This document shows positions 34,546-46,217 of a DNA stretch of 64,000 nucleotides, in pieces; positions within the stretch are counted from its first letter, which is position 1, and the number at the start of each line of letters is the position of its first letter. The notes under the pieces are model-generated. The model was not told the origin of the DNA, searched no databases, and saw only the letters and a program-made list of their open reading frames with translations. Both the position numbers and the translations under genes were made by a program. Source of the stretch: Eulemur rufifrons (taxonomy: Eukaryota; Chordata; Mammalia; Primates; Lemuridae); NCBI RefSeq assembly GCF_041146395.1, contig NC_090989.1, forward strand, positions 220,752,843-220,816,842. The letters run 5' to 3'.

Positions 34546-36595
34546 AGCGCCCTCCCATGTGATCTAAGCTTCTGAGAAATATTAAAGCAAGCTGTGCACA
34601 TGTGATGGCATTTAAAAGCTGGCTTTCTAGGGGAAAAGAATGTAAGATGGGAAGCGGTGTAGGAGACTCTAATGTCCTGGTGTCTTGTGTGTGAGCTGAA
34701 GGATATTTATGATAAATTGAAGTCGGAAAGGTGGACTGCTTTATATGGCAAAGTGGGTGAAATCATTAGATGGGGTCCGCACCATTTTATTTATCTAAAA
34801 TGGATTTTAAGAATCAGATTAAAATGATTTAGTGTCCGTTGATGATCTTTAAAAAACATAGACTGGTTTGCATTTAAAGACAATGTCAGATGAGTGTATG
34901 TTAGTATAGAAAGTGTAAGCTAGCATAATTCTTCAACTAGCTTTAAGGAATGGCCCAACTTTTTGCATAGGGCAAAGATTCACATACTTTGAGCATGGTG
35001 GGCATGCAAATAAATACCTCATTTATTATTTGAATCATATTTTGCTCATTATATTCAATATTTAAAAACCCAGCTGAAAGTGTTTATTAATAAACTTCAT
35101 AAGTGATGTTGAAATGTTTACAATACCCTGACTCCAAAATGAGTCAGCTAAATTCCATTTACTATTTAAAGAGACAGTGTCGACCAAATTTAATAGTATT
35201 GTTTGAAATAAGTTGTAGATCTTGGTTACTCTTTATACAAGCTTGATTGGCTTGAAATATTTTGTCTGCTGCACTTTGCTAACAAAAGGAAAGACTACTG
35301 TCATTTAAATGTTTTGGGAAATAATTATCAACATCTAGCCAGGTCAAAATTAGTTGGTCTCTTTCCCTCTTGGTAAAGAGTTAACACTTGTTAAAATACT
35401 GTTTTTAGTAACTCAATAGAGTATATTCTGGTATGTGGTAGTTGGAAAATTGGCAGTTTTAGCGCGCAGTTTCCCTTATTGAATAGCCTCAGATATGCTT
35501 TTTGTACCTTTATGCATAGTTTAAGATGACAGGAAAACCCTCCGTGATTTTCTTTTAAAAATGATTTTTTTTTAAATGTTCGTTTTCTTTTATCTAGAGG
35601 AAAGCATATTAAATTTAGCTCAGCATTACTATATTTTTCTAATTTTAGCAAGACCTCTGGAAAAGCAATGGTATGTTTACTGTGTAAAGTTTTTTCTGGT
35701 AACCTAGCATTAAATATTAACCATTACTAAAGGTTATGTATTTATATTGCCTTTACTATATTTGAGCTTGAAAAGGTTTCATTTTCTGATTTAAGGAAGA
35801 CAAGTACTTGTCAAAATTAAGAGCCTTTGGCTGATAAATCTATGGTTCATAATTTGTGATTACAGGTTTCTAGGCACTGGCTGTAAAGTACTCTGAAATA
35901 GATTTTCACACCTCAAATGTAGAACATCATAAAAGGAGTTTCAAAAGCAGCTGACCCCTAAATTGTTAAAGAACTTCACTTGTTGGTGCCACGGTAGCAG
36001 GAAGAGCTACCAGCTCTCTCTTCAGTCTTTTATAAAGAGTACCTCATTTAAAGAGTACAGATAACATGCCTCATAGCAGAATTGTCAAATTATTGATGGG
36101 GCCCAAGTATGGTTAGGTGTTAATTTTAAGAAAGCTTTAGGGTTAGATCCAATATTCAGCCAGTTGATACTTATCAAGAGTCAATGATTGTGGGTTTTTT
36201 CCCATTTGCAAGTTTCATTTAATATGTTTTTAGCCAATGAAGTAAAAACATCATTTGAAATGGTCTGCCTATAGTGCAGGAGAGCAGAAAGTAACTCAAA
36301 GATATCAGTTTTCCAAATTGATTAAAATATAACTCTAATATCTGGCAGACTGACCTCAGAAATTAAAAATAATACATTTTAATATTTAATGATGGAAATT
36401 TTTTTTTTTTTTAGTCCTAAAGCCCTTTATTTTATAAAGGCAGCAAAATAGTCTTAATTATCTCTGCCCATTCTTTTTAATGATGAACACAGTTTGGGCC
36501 TTTGTTAGAAACCAGCTTGTTTAAAAATAACAAAGGTACATTGGTGACATGCTAATTTCTAAATTTTTGTTTTGTTTTGTTTATAGCAGAAAAAT

Positions 36596-36746
36596 ATGGC
36601 TCAGGAGACTAACCAGACCCCGGGGCCCATGCTGTGTAGTACAGGATGTGGCTTTTATGGGAATCCTAGGACAAATGGAATGTGTTCTGTTTGCTACAAA
36701 GAACATCTTCAGAGGCAGCAGAATAGTGGCAGAATGAGCCCAATGG
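36596..36746 (+). CDS. ZFAND5: ZFAND5 coding exon 1 (A20 finger)
   Basis: This exon encodes residues 1-50 plus one base of codon 51 and so carries the whole A20 finger. Its acceptor is at 36585-36586 or 36588-36589 (tandem NAGNAG), so only 6 to 9 leader bases precede the ATG. The donor is G|GTAAG at 36746/36747. Reading through the donor stays open to 36859. Confidence 0.96.
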
Positions 36747-39700
36747 GTAAGTTGTTTCCAAGGAAAAACACATTTGAAGAACTGGTGGACAGAAAATATA
36801 GAACCAAGAATTGGGGCCAAAGACTAAGAATGCTGAAAGCCCAAAAAGAGAAGACTTGACAAGAGCTTGAAATTAAAGTAACAGCCCGAGTATTTGACAT
36901 GACTGCATCAAAAATGAATGACTATACGTACAAGCATCTTATAGCTTTTTTAGCTTGCTTTCTTTCTTTCTTTTTTTTTTTTTTTGTTTGGATACTCAAG
37001 TGTAGGATTGCCGCACAGTGAAAGTGCTTAAATCTCTAACCTAATTAAATGCAAGTATTTGTTACTTACTAAGTCTTGATAGTAAGTGAATTTTTGTAGT
37101 GTTGATTGGTTCCTTACAAATCCTGTTTTTAAATAGGGACAGCTAGTGGTTCCAACAGTCCTACCTCAGATTCTGCATCTGTACAGAGAGCAGACACTAG
37201 CTTAAACAACTGTGAAGGTGCTGCTGGCAGCACATCTGAAAAATCAAGGTAAGATTGAACATTTCAGAATTTTTATGATACTGCAAAGAGGAAACTAAGA
37301 TGTCTGTACAAACCATACAATAATAAAAATGTTAATATATCAGATCCTCTTAGCTTTGCATGTGTTATACGATCAGGAATTCCAGTGTCCTTTAATATAT
37401 GATTGTTAGGTCTGTGAGTAAAGATGTATATACAGTGTATTCCTTAACGCCCTCAAGGGTACTATGTTGGAAATGCTGTGCTGTTTTTATTTGTAATTGA
37501 GATTTAGGGATTGTTGAGAGACTACAGACTGTATTATAGTGCCACATAAGGTGTTTTGGCAAAGCTGCCCCTTTTGCCCTTAACCAAGTTACAGGCACAG
37601 CTAAAAATTCCTAGTTGGTATAATAGAATATTGTAACCTATACAAATGATGCAGCCTTGAGTTGATGAACCATTTATCAGATTACTTACTTTATTCTCAA
37701 TCGTTTGTTCTGGGTATCCGATAACATCCTTTGTAAAATTTTAGGTTATCTAGCTCCATTTGACCGTGTTGGAAAAAATATATAATTTAAAGTTGAATTG
37801 AAAACTTACTCGTTATCTCAAAGAGAAGTACCCTTAACATCTTTAAAAATAACTGTTTGCTTGAACTCAAATAGAAATGTGCCTGTGGCTGCCTTGCCTG
37901 TAACTCAGCAAATGACAGAAATGAGCATTTCAAGAGAGGACAAAATAACTACCCCGAAAACAGAGGTGTCAGAGCCAGGTATGCTTTTTGTTTAATACTA
38001 GTTCAGTTCTGAATTCGGTAGCATGAGAAGGAGTTGGTGGGAGGATTCTTTCCTTCCCATTCTTTCCTTCTTTACAGGGAGAGCTGTAAAGTACCAGCCC
38101 AAGCAAAGGACTATCTTTAAAGTATCTTAAAATGTAAAGTAGTCACATTCTTTACTCTCTTTCTGCCTGTCCCATCTTCCTTTATTTAAATCAGCAAACT
38201 TTGTAATCTAGAGGCTGGATGTGTTACAAACTTTTTTTTTTTCTTCTACTCATGCCTGCAGTGAGGAGTGTTATGAACTTAAATTTCAAGGCCATAAAGA
38301 AAAATTTATAATCAAAAGCAGTAACTTCAGTTTTGATATTGTCAGTGTTGTAGGAAACTTTCAAGTTAAACAATATATTGAACACTGAAAGTTGAAGTGC
38401 AGTATCCCTATCATTTTGTGGGAGTTTAAAACTCAAATGAGAAGTCATGCTTCTATAGCACCACCAGAAGTGCCATAATGTTGCAGGAGGACTGACTTGT
38501 TTGAAGTACCCATGCTAGGTCCTAGAAAAAGGATCTATGCATTTTATATAGTGCACAGTTTATTATCCCAATTTGTTCTTTTTTGGTAGAGTGATTTAAT
38601 GCAATACATAGCTTTATTCTGAAAAAGTAGTATCCGGTGGTTATGCAGACTGGTTTGAAGGCTTGCTTTTGCTAAAACCATAGGCAACTTTATGTGTACT
38701 ATATGAATCTTATAAAGTTATGGTCAAATTCTTAAGTTTGGCAGGTGAATCTGTTTATATCTGGTATTTTGAAATATTTCATCCTTCAAAAAAAACTGAC
38801 CAAATTAGTATGTTTGTGATGCCTTTGTTTATGGGTGTTTTGTTTTGTTTTGTTTTAACTAAATTACTGACCTTGGAAAAAACAGTATTGGCTAACATTA
38901 GAGCTATATAGCTAGTCTGCATTTATCATTACTTAATAGGCATTCTGTGGGTCACTGCTATTTGCTTTTTCTGTATCATTTTTCTCTTATTTCCCCTTTC
39001 TTTGTATGTCTCAGGAACCACTATTCATTTTTCAGGTGTGGCCAACGAAATGGTTGATTGTGCCCCCATCTCCAGCTATTCCCGTAGATTATTCTTTACC
39101 CTCATGCCATCAGGAAAAATTAAGGTTGTCATAATAGCTTACTAGGAATAAGTAGTAGGTGGAATATTGTTCTGTTAGTCTAATATTGGGCTATTGATCC
39201 CAGTGGATAAGCTAATGCAGATGAGTTATAAATTTCAGCAGAGTTTTAGAGTAATTTGTCACTAAACCAATCAGCTTACTCTAGAAGCTTGGATATATGC
39301 CAGTAGCATTGGTTCTGGTGTTTAGGCAGTAATTTCAGCAATCCATGCATAAATGTGCTATTCTTGAGGTTTGGATTAATATTAAAAAATCTTAAGAGAG
39401 TGTTCTAGGTGCTGGATTTTATATAAGTAGAAGTAAATTTTGGTATTTTAAGGAACTATGAATAGTAAGGTAGTCTTTAATACAGTAATCTATTTTTTAT
39501 TCATTGTGACATACTACTGATGTCATGTATAAACTAAAAGTTAAAGCCCTTTTAGGTAGAAGAAAGGTGAGACTTTTTGTAGATATTATCTCTGTCCAAT
39601 TTGGTGCCCATTTTATATAACTGTCTCAAAGTAAAAGTACTTTCAAGAATTTATTCTGCCTGTGGAATCCTTAATGGTCTGAAATCAAAACTTTACAAGT

Positions 39701-41398
39701 ATGTCCTAAAGACTGGTTGCTAATCTTTAAAAAGAAAGTTTGAAAAAATCTTTGTGATTTTTCTACATATAAAAATGGAATGCACCTGTGAAAATGACAA
39801 AATGATTATCTTGAAGTTTTTGAATCTGAAGTTGATTTTAGGGATTAATGGTTTCGCTTTTATTTGTCACAATTTGCTAGTTACATCTACAGGATCTCTT
39901 TTCTATAAGCATAAAATCAAAATGACTTTTATAGCCAAATGCCTCAGAAGTTGGCCACTTTACTGAGAAGTAGAATTTGAACTGCCCTCATTGAGGAGTT
40001 TGCATGTAGAAAATTGAAATGTAGATAGAAAAACTGAGCATATGATCAACATCTCCCAACTGTTTGAAGCATAGTATTAGAATTTTGTTCTTCAGTACTT
40101 GATGTTAAGAGTGAGTTTAAAGGAATTTCTTAAAATGATCGTTTCATAAAATTTAGTGGACCAAGTAGTGGTATGGTGATTGGCAGAAAATTCTCAGATT
40201 TGAAAGTTCTGATGTTAAAAAGGGAAGATTCTGTTTATTTAAAGTTCATATTTTTAAGAAAGGCTTCTTGAACATTCTCACTAAGAAGCATCATCTTTTG
40301 ATTTAGATAATTGTCAGCCAGTGAACTCTTAACAAATCTCATTTTTATCCTTGTTTTTCAGTTGTCACTCAGCCCAGTCCATCAGTTTCTCAGCCCAGTA
40401 CTTCTCAGAATGAAGAAAAGGCTCCTGAGTTGCCCAAACCAAAGAAGAATAGATGTTTCATGTGTAGAAAGAAAGTTGGTCTTACAGGTATGACGGAACA
40501 CGTGAAACAGTGGGACTGGTTGGTCTTACACACAAAAAATACACATTTGGAAAACAAATGGGCTAAGAAAGGTGGGGAGGTAGTGTTAGGGTAGCAAGAA
40601 GTTGGATTTAATTTCCATTTCCATCTGTCTTCTAATATGAAAAACCTTTTATTAAGGCCCTCTGAATTATCTTTTATTAGATTAAAATGCATCCTTTTTT
40701 GATTATTTTCTTTGTACATTTAGGGAAAAGGTATAGCTGAACTAATAACAGTAAACACCTACTTTTAGTTAGGCATAAAATGTTCTAGGTACTTCTTACT
40801 TTAGTTCCTTTAAATCTCAGAACTTTATGGTTCTTTCCTCAGTTATCACTTGAAGAAACATTACCCAGTTAACGTGGTGTAGGTTTTGAATCCAGCTCAG
40901 CCTGACTTAAGCCTGTGTAAATTCTAGCCTATCCAGAATTGCTGGAAGAATTAGCTGGAAGATAGCCCATTTGTTTTCTCCATGCGGTTTGGCTTGCCAA
41001 GCACTTCCCTTCACAGAGTCCCTATTGCCCTTGGAAAGGACGACTAAGCATAGTTATTTGAATCTCTTAACCATGTCAAGGGAGGTTAAAAGCTCTTTCA
41101 CAATTTAAAGTGATAGACTCTTATCAAGAGTTGGCTGTCTTTTCACCATTGCAAAGCAATCTGGTTCCTTTTCTGTAGTGACTAAGGCTATTTTTTTCCT
41201 TTTGCTTGCCTCAACTTCCCAAGTAACTGCTTCCTCTTGTTTTGTACAGGGTTTGACTGCCGATGTGGAAATTTATTTTGTGGACTTCACCGTTACTCTG
41301 ACAAGCACAACTGTCCATATGATTACAAAGCAGAAGCTGCAGCAAAAATCAGAAAAGAGAATCCAGTTGTTGTGGCTGAAAAAATCCAGAGAATATAA
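36596..41398 (+). CDS. ZFAND5: ZFAND5 (ZNF216), A20/AN1 zinc-finger protein, complete CDS in five exons
   Basis: Joining 36596-36746, 37137-37248, 37875-37978, 40362-40487 and 41250-41398 gives 642 nt, which is 213 codons plus TAA, the usual length of ZFAND5. All introns are GT-AG and the phases join cleanly. An A20-type zinc finger lies at about residues 8-45 with ligands C14, C18, C30 and C33. A Ser/Thr/Pro-rich linker follows (about 46-147). The AN1 finger (about 148-195) has C154, C157, C168, C170, C175, H178, H184 and C186. The protein ends in a lysine-rich tail with KIRKENP and EKIQRI. There is no signal peptide or membrane segment. From the literature on the family, the A20 finger binds polyubiquitin and the protein stimulates the 26S proteasome; it is induced in muscle atrophy and also acts in NF-kB signalling and binding of AU-rich mRNA. 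The start is the first ATG of the spliced leader. ZFAND6 is the nearest paralogue, but the linker and C-terminus fit ZFAND5. There are no internal stops and no missing ligands, so this is a working gene. Confidence 0.97.
36747..37136 (+). other. ZFAND5: ZFAND5 intron 2 (short; open on retention)
   Basis: This 390-bp intron stays in frame with the preceding exon for 37 codons (stop TGA 36857-36859). It contains ATTAAA at 36872-36877. Retention would give an 87-residue protein with only the A20 finger. A pyrimidine tract near 36953-36985 is too far from the acceptor at 37136 to be its main tract. Confidence 0.8.
37137..37248 (+). CDS. ZFAND5: ZFAND5 coding exon 2 (Ser/Thr-rich linker)
   Basis: The acceptor is TTTTTAAATAG ending at 37136 and the donor is AAG|GTAAG at 37248/37249. 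The exon is 112 nt and encodes residues 51-87 plus two bases of codon 88. This is a Ser/Thr/Asn-rich linker with no fold visible in the sequence. Confidence 0.95.
37249..37874 (+). other. ZFAND5: ZFAND5 intron 3
   Basis: This is a 626-bp GT-AG intron with no repeat that I recognise. It is AT-rich and otherwise plain. Confidence 0.85.
37875..37978 (+). CDS. ZFAND5: ZFAND5 coding exon 3 (linker)
   Basis: The acceptor CAAATAG ends at 37874 and has a weak pyrimidine tract. The donor is CAG|GTATGC at 37978/37979. The exon is 104 nt and encodes residues 88-122 plus one base of codon 123. The segment continues the low-complexity linker ([13 protein letters not shown]). Confidence 0.94.
37979..40361 (+). 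other. ZFAND5: ZFAND5 intron 4
   Basis: This 2.4-kb GT-AG intron has no Alu, LINE or LTR that I recognise. It is AT-rich, with a TTTTG run near 38837-38853. No additional exon is evident. Confidence 0.85.
40362..40487 (+). CDS. ZFAND5: ZFAND5 coding exon 4 (linker and first half of AN1 finger)
   Basis: The acceptor TTGTTTTTCAG ends at 40361 and the donor is CAG|GTATGA at 40487/40488. The exon is 126 nt. It ends inside the AN1 finger, after ligands C154 and C157 ([12 protein letters not shown]), with one base of codon 165. Confidence 0.95.
40488..41249 (+). other. ZFAND5: ZFAND5 intron 5
   Basis: This 762-bp GT-AG intron splits the AN1 finger between its second and third zinc ligands. It contains an old minus-strand MIR at about 40740-40920. 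Confidence 0.85.
40740..40920 (-). repeat. MIR SINE remnant in ZFAND5 intron 5
   Basis: The order of diverged blocks (tactttagttcctttaaatc, cagaactttatgg, gaagaaacattacccagtta, gaatccagctcagcctgac) follows reverse-complement MIR. It is old and gapped. Confidence 0.55.
41250..41398 (+). CDS. ZFAND5: ZFAND5 coding exon 5 (second half of AN1 finger, stop)
   Basis: The acceptor TTTTGTACAG ends at 41249. The exon supplies AN1 ligands C168, C170, C175, H178, H184 and C186 and the C-terminal tail. The stop is TAA at 41396-41398. The same exon continues as the 3' UTR. Confidence 0.96.
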
Positions 41399-41611
41399 AT
41401 TACTACTTGTGAAGAGACTGAAACTTTGTTTTTATTTTAATATATCGTAGGAAAACATTAAAGAGCAGATGCATGGCCATTTTCCTTTGATGTTCTCCAG
41501 AGTTTTACTTTACACTTGTCTGTCTTATAACTGATATTTTAGGGTGTTTGGGTGTTTGTTACGGCAGAATTGGATAGATACAGCCCTACAAAATGTATAT
41601 GCCCTCCCCTG

Positions 41612-41617
41612 AATAAA
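41612..41617 (+). terminator. ZFAND5: Possible proximal poly(A) signal AATAAA
   Basis: A canonical hexamer lies 214 bases after the stop codon. Use would give a short 3' UTR without the two Pumilio-type sites. Whether it is used cannot be told from sequence. Confidence 0.4.
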
Positions 41618-42880
41618 ATTGGATGAAAATCTGCACAGCGAAGTAAAATACACAGATAATAGGGACAAAATTTAGTTCCCATGTGCCAAACAAGATAAAA
41701 GAAATCTCTGCATGTTTGCAGCATATCTGCCTTTTGGGAATGTAATCGAGGTATAATCTTTGGCTAGTGTTATGTGCCTGTATTTTTTTAAAAAAATGGT
41801 ACACCAGAAAAGGACTGGCAGTCTACTTCTACCATATATAGTTAAACTTCACCCTCTTAATTTACACATGTTCTTTGGAAGCAGGAAGAAAGCTATAAAG
41901 AGGATCAGACCTATCTTCCTTCCAGTGAAACAAATATTTGGTGCCATATATAAGCCTGGTTTAATTTGGTCTTCTAAATGCTGTCAAATAAGACATTCTG
42001 TGAAAGGTAAACATTGCAACTTGTTATAAGTAAAACCATCAAGCCAACAACAGGGTCTTGAGATAATCTTTGAAGCTTATTGTGCTGGCCTGCACCAGAA
42101 GATGTCTGCATTACTCTCATTGCTAAAAATGTGTAGCACAGAACTGCACTAGAATTTGTTTACAAGAAGAAATTAATACTACGTTTGGTTTTCACATACA
42201 GCAGCTCTATTGAATAACATGCATCTGAATTTTAAGTTGCAAAGGTATCTGAACAGTTAATTTTTCATGTGCATCTTTTTTTGAATGTTTTGGTTCAAGA
42301 AAGAATGTTTAAAGCTTTTTAAAGACTTCAGTTCTTAATGTAACTGTACCCTTCTGCATGGAAAATCATAACCAACATGGCTGCAGTAGACTTCTTAGTG
42401 GTATCCAGCACCACTTGCAGAGGGCTGCTTTATCATATTAATTGTACTTGGGTGTAGGACTCTAGTGTTCTTGGGTGTATTGCATGGGCTGCATTATCTA
42501 CAGCATTGTACAATAACAACTAGAAAAGGCAGTATACTTCACTGATGCTTGTCTGGTAATATCACTTCTGTGTTATAATGGAAGGTTTTTTGTGATGTAT
42601 GAAACTTGTGTTTTTTATATATAAATGAGTATAGTTAGATTAGTGTTGTGGTAATGCCTGTTTTCATCTGTAAATAGTTAAGTATGTACACGAGGCACTA
42701 CTGATTTACTGCAGTGTTCAGTCCTAGTTTTTACTTTGATTCTTAAAGCATTCAGTTTTGCTTTCAATTTTATGTATTTTAGTTCTGAGTTAGATCTGCA
42801 GATGTGTACAGATAGTTCATATTTATGTATTGCACATAATCATGCTATTCAGCATTGATGCTATATTGTATTATGTAAAT

Positions 42881-42886
42881 AATAAA
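42881..42886 (+). terminator. ZFAND5: Distal poly(A) signal AATAAA of ZFAND5
   Basis: A canonical hexamer is followed by a T/G-rich stretch at about 42905-42930, as expected for a cleavage site. A Pumilio-type element ends on its first base. Confidence 0.8.
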
Positions 42887-42929
42887 AGCCATGTACAGAG
42901 GGAAATTTCACTTGTTCATTGGGTTTTTA

Positions 42930-45900
42930 AGCCACAGTTAGAATCCTACAGGGAAAATTAGAAAATGTTAGACTTTGCATGGCTATGTTGTAATTTTGAT
43001 TTTTTTGCCATCCCTGAACTTGATTGTTCAAGTGAGAACCATGAGAGGAGTTGTTTGAAGCATTTTCAAGTGCGATACATGATAGGCAGTTTACTTTTGA
43101 AGAATGAATAGGCACCTTAAAGATCAAAATCTTAAAACCCATGAGTCAGGAGAAAGGCCATAATTGTTCAAGTTTCCTTTCTCCCTTTTCCATACTTTGC
43201 CTTGATAGATGACATGATAAAAATTCTGAAGAGGAAAGTAGGCATGACCTATTGTATACGAAAACAGTTAACTTTGATTTTTGTTTTGGGTTTGATTGTA
43301 ATGTAGAGATGGACCCATGGACTTGATCTTTCCAGGTGTCATGCCAGATAATGAGGAACAAAAGAAATGAACAGTTATGGGCACACTTTGCCCACTGGGT
43401 AACTGAAAAAAACCCCTGCTTCTCAGTAATGGAGTTTGGGATGGAAATACTTATCCTAGTTTACCTTTATCTGTTACAGTTTGCACTGCTACTTCCAAGT
43501 GGGGGAGATGTGTTTGTGTCAAAGTCCCTATGATAAGAGTACTATTTCCCTAAATATGAAGGCTATTGAGGTTTCACAAGTTACTTGAAAATTACGGTAT
43601 TTAGAAAGGAAACAGTTTTTCAAGTTTAAAATGAAATCAGTGGTATGTGGAAAAATATAACTTAGATGGAAAGATGGTAGGCCCTCAGGCTCCATGGGTC
43701 TCTGAAGGTCTTTGAATAGTAGCAAGAGATTGTGGTAGTAAATGTTTCCATGATCCTACTTTTATAAGAAACATTAGAAAGGATTTGGACATAATTTGTC
43801 AAGAACATCCATTGATTGGGGAGAAGGGAAAGTGTGTAAGGCACCTAGGAAGATTCAAGCCTGAATGTTTCCGTCCAGACTATGAATGGGCTTTAACTCT
43901 GGAATGTATATTGAGATATTAAGCACTTTAAAAGTATACTATGTTCCCATTACATTAGCAGACTTCAATCTTTACACCTCTACAACCCCCCAAAAATTTT
44001 GCTAGGACAGGCTATGATGACATAAATTAACTATTACGACATGGCTACTCCTTTTTTCAAATCTAATGTTCAGTATGCCAAATCAGGCAAAACTAGCCTC
44101 TGAGGTAGGCTTCCCACAATGTGGATTAGTTTACAAAAGAAAGCTTTTGTTTCAGCAGTAGGGCCCAGTGGTTAAGGTCATGGACAAGTTATTTTAGGCC
44201 CACAGGCTGCTGGATCTGTTAGATGAGGATGGTAACTACTTCAGGAGCGTGAAGAAGATACAGCACTTGAAACAGTGCCTGGCATATAGTAAAAATTTAC
44301 TATTGTTAGTTTTAGTGTCCTATAAAAATGACTTCAAGAACTTGGAAAATAAAATTGAGAACTAACAAGATTGGTTATACATTAAGTTGTATAGTGAAAA
44401 GGTAAAGATCTGTAACTAAACTTTAAAATGATTGGAACCATTCTTTTCAGTAAGGCTTCCTTTGCAGACGTCTGCATTACATGATGTTCCCAGCAAGCAA
44501 GTAAAAATGGGCAGATGTCTACTCAGTAATAATAGCAAGATGTTAAGCATACTACTGTTCTAGTTTTATTTTGGGGGGTTCGTAATACATTCACATGGTT
44601 CAAAAATGAATTAAGACATTGAGAAGCAAAGCCTCTCTCATCCTGACCCTTACCCTCCATTCCAAAAACACTTAGATTTCAGATAGCTGTCATAACTTAC
44701 AAGGGTTATTAGATCTTTTCCACATAGTGTAAACATTTGAATATGTACAAAGCATTTGACTTGTCTAATTGTTCCAATGCAAGATTTTTATGGTGTTTTT
44801 TTTAAACATTAGCTTATAACTTTGCAGAGTGATGGATATGGTTGTTGGTTGATTAGCAACAAGATTATGTAGCCTTAAATTACCTAGTAGAGTTTCTGTG
44901 GGTGAGGCAGCAGGCTGTTAATGAAAAGAAACTTGCAGTTTCACAAAGCAGTTTCTTGTGTTTGTATGATTTGCTTTAAAAACAATGTACACTTGCAAGA
45001 GAATACAAAAGTGCCATTTAATGCTTATAGCTAATTCCATGCACAAATGCTGGGTTTTAATTTATATGAAAGCAAAGAGCACCTTTTTTGTGTTTCCCCA
45101 AGTGTGCCTTTCTGTTCTAGTCCTAGAAGTAAAAGTTAACATCGTTTTGTGGCATAAATGTGAGACTCCATTTTGTCTGTAATGCTAAGTGCTACTTTCC
45201 TTTTAGTGGGGGTACTGACGTTGCTAAGTCATACTTTACATATGATACTTAAGTCATTAACAGCGAAATGAAAGAAGTTAGGGATTATTTTCTAGTTGGT
45301 TAATCTTTTGAGTATGTCTTCCTGATGATTTTTATTGACACCACAGAACCTCAGATTGTATATATCAAATGACTGATAACGTAACCAAGGCTGTTCGGGA
45401 ATTGGGGTTATCAGTCAACTGAGAAGTTAATAGGAAATCTTTCTAACAAATTCTTAAATGTCAAGTGCAAGAACTGTTCACAAAATAGCATTTACTTAAG
45501 CACTTACCTTTTAAAATTCATGCATCAGCCAGAAAAAATATAAATTAATTAATGAGCTCAATTTAAATACTAGAGTCTGAGTAATTTATCAGAGTAATCC
45601 TGTGTGCATAATCCATGGCAAATTAAAAATGTTACCTGGTTGTTGCTACATAACATGCTTCTGCCCTGTTGTCCCTCCCCATCACTAAACCTGTGTTCAA
45701 ACATGCAACTTAGAATACCATGTAACAAATATTTAGGTTGTCTATTGTGTGGTACTGCATCTACTCTTAAAGAACCTCAAACATTTCTTTAAAGAAAACT
45801 GTCTTATGCATCCTGGTGTTCTGGTTCCATGTCCACCCCAATGAGAAAAGTACTTCCTTACTAGAGTCATGTTTCCTGAGGAATACTCCCCTACCCCTAC

Positions 45901-45990
45901 CCCATAGTAGGTATAGAAATAATACGTACTAAAAATATTTGGCTTCTACTGTTAAGGTTTACACTTAAAATTGCTATTGTAAAAGTAATT
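42930..45990. other. ZFAND5 downstream flank, repeat-poor
   Basis: It contains one MIR (about 44165-44310) and a possible L1 3' remnant (44560-44830, 'cattcacatggttcaaaaat'). Short open frames on both strands show no family. No exon of a neighbouring gene is recognised. Confidence 0.5.
44165..44310 (+). repeat. MIR SINE remnant
   Basis: 'gtggttaaggtcatggacaa', 'tctgttagatgaggatggta' and 'acagtgcctggcatatagta' match MIR on the + strand. Confidence 0.8.
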
Positions 45991-46010
45991 CTACAGTAAG
46001 AACTTGTAAT

Positions 46011-46127
46011 GCTTCCCTGCTACTTGGGAGGCTGAGGCAGTAGGATCCCTTGAGACCCCAAGAATTAGGGTTACAGGGCACTCCAACCTGGGTGACACAT
46101 TAAGACCCTGTCTCAAAAAAAAAAAAA
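46011..46127 (+). mobile_element. Short truncated Alu with 10-bp target duplication
   Basis: AACTTGTAAT flanks it exactly at 46001-46010 and 46128-46137. The insert has 'ctacttgggaggctgaggca' and an A-tail, with an internal deletion of part of the arm. Confidence 0.88.
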
Positions 46128-46217
46128 AACTTGTAATAAGAATGGTTAATCTGCCACCCATCCATTAGCGTTTAGCATTTGTGTCATATTTAAATGCTTG
46201 CTAAAATTACCTATGTT

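Larger units (their letters stand above)
32553..36586 (+). other. ZFAND5: ZFAND5 intron 1
   Basis: The 4.0-kb intron separates the leader from the first coding exon. It holds the 3' part of the CpG island, a minus-strand MIR, a GT microsatellite, and a repeat-free stretch with a perfect inverted repeat at 34511-34545. No Alu is present. Confidence 0.85.
41399..42900 (+). other. ZFAND5: ZFAND5 3' UTR; 3' end approximate
   Basis: AT-rich, repeat-free sequence runs from the TAA to a canonical AATAAA at 42881-42886; cleavage is expected some 10-25 bases later. Shorter forms could use ATTAAA at 41457-41462 or AATAAA at 41612-41617. Two exact Pumilio-type UGUAAAUA sites are present (42669-42676, 42874-42881), plus several AUUUA-like stretches. 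The long repeat-free UTR suggests post-transcriptional control. Confidence 0.85.

Noticed and set aside
36596..36859. Annotating the 87-codon frame as the ZFAND5 product
   Set aside because: The donor at 36746/36747 is strong and the spliced frame gives the full 213-residue protein. The read-through form is listed only as a possible isoform.
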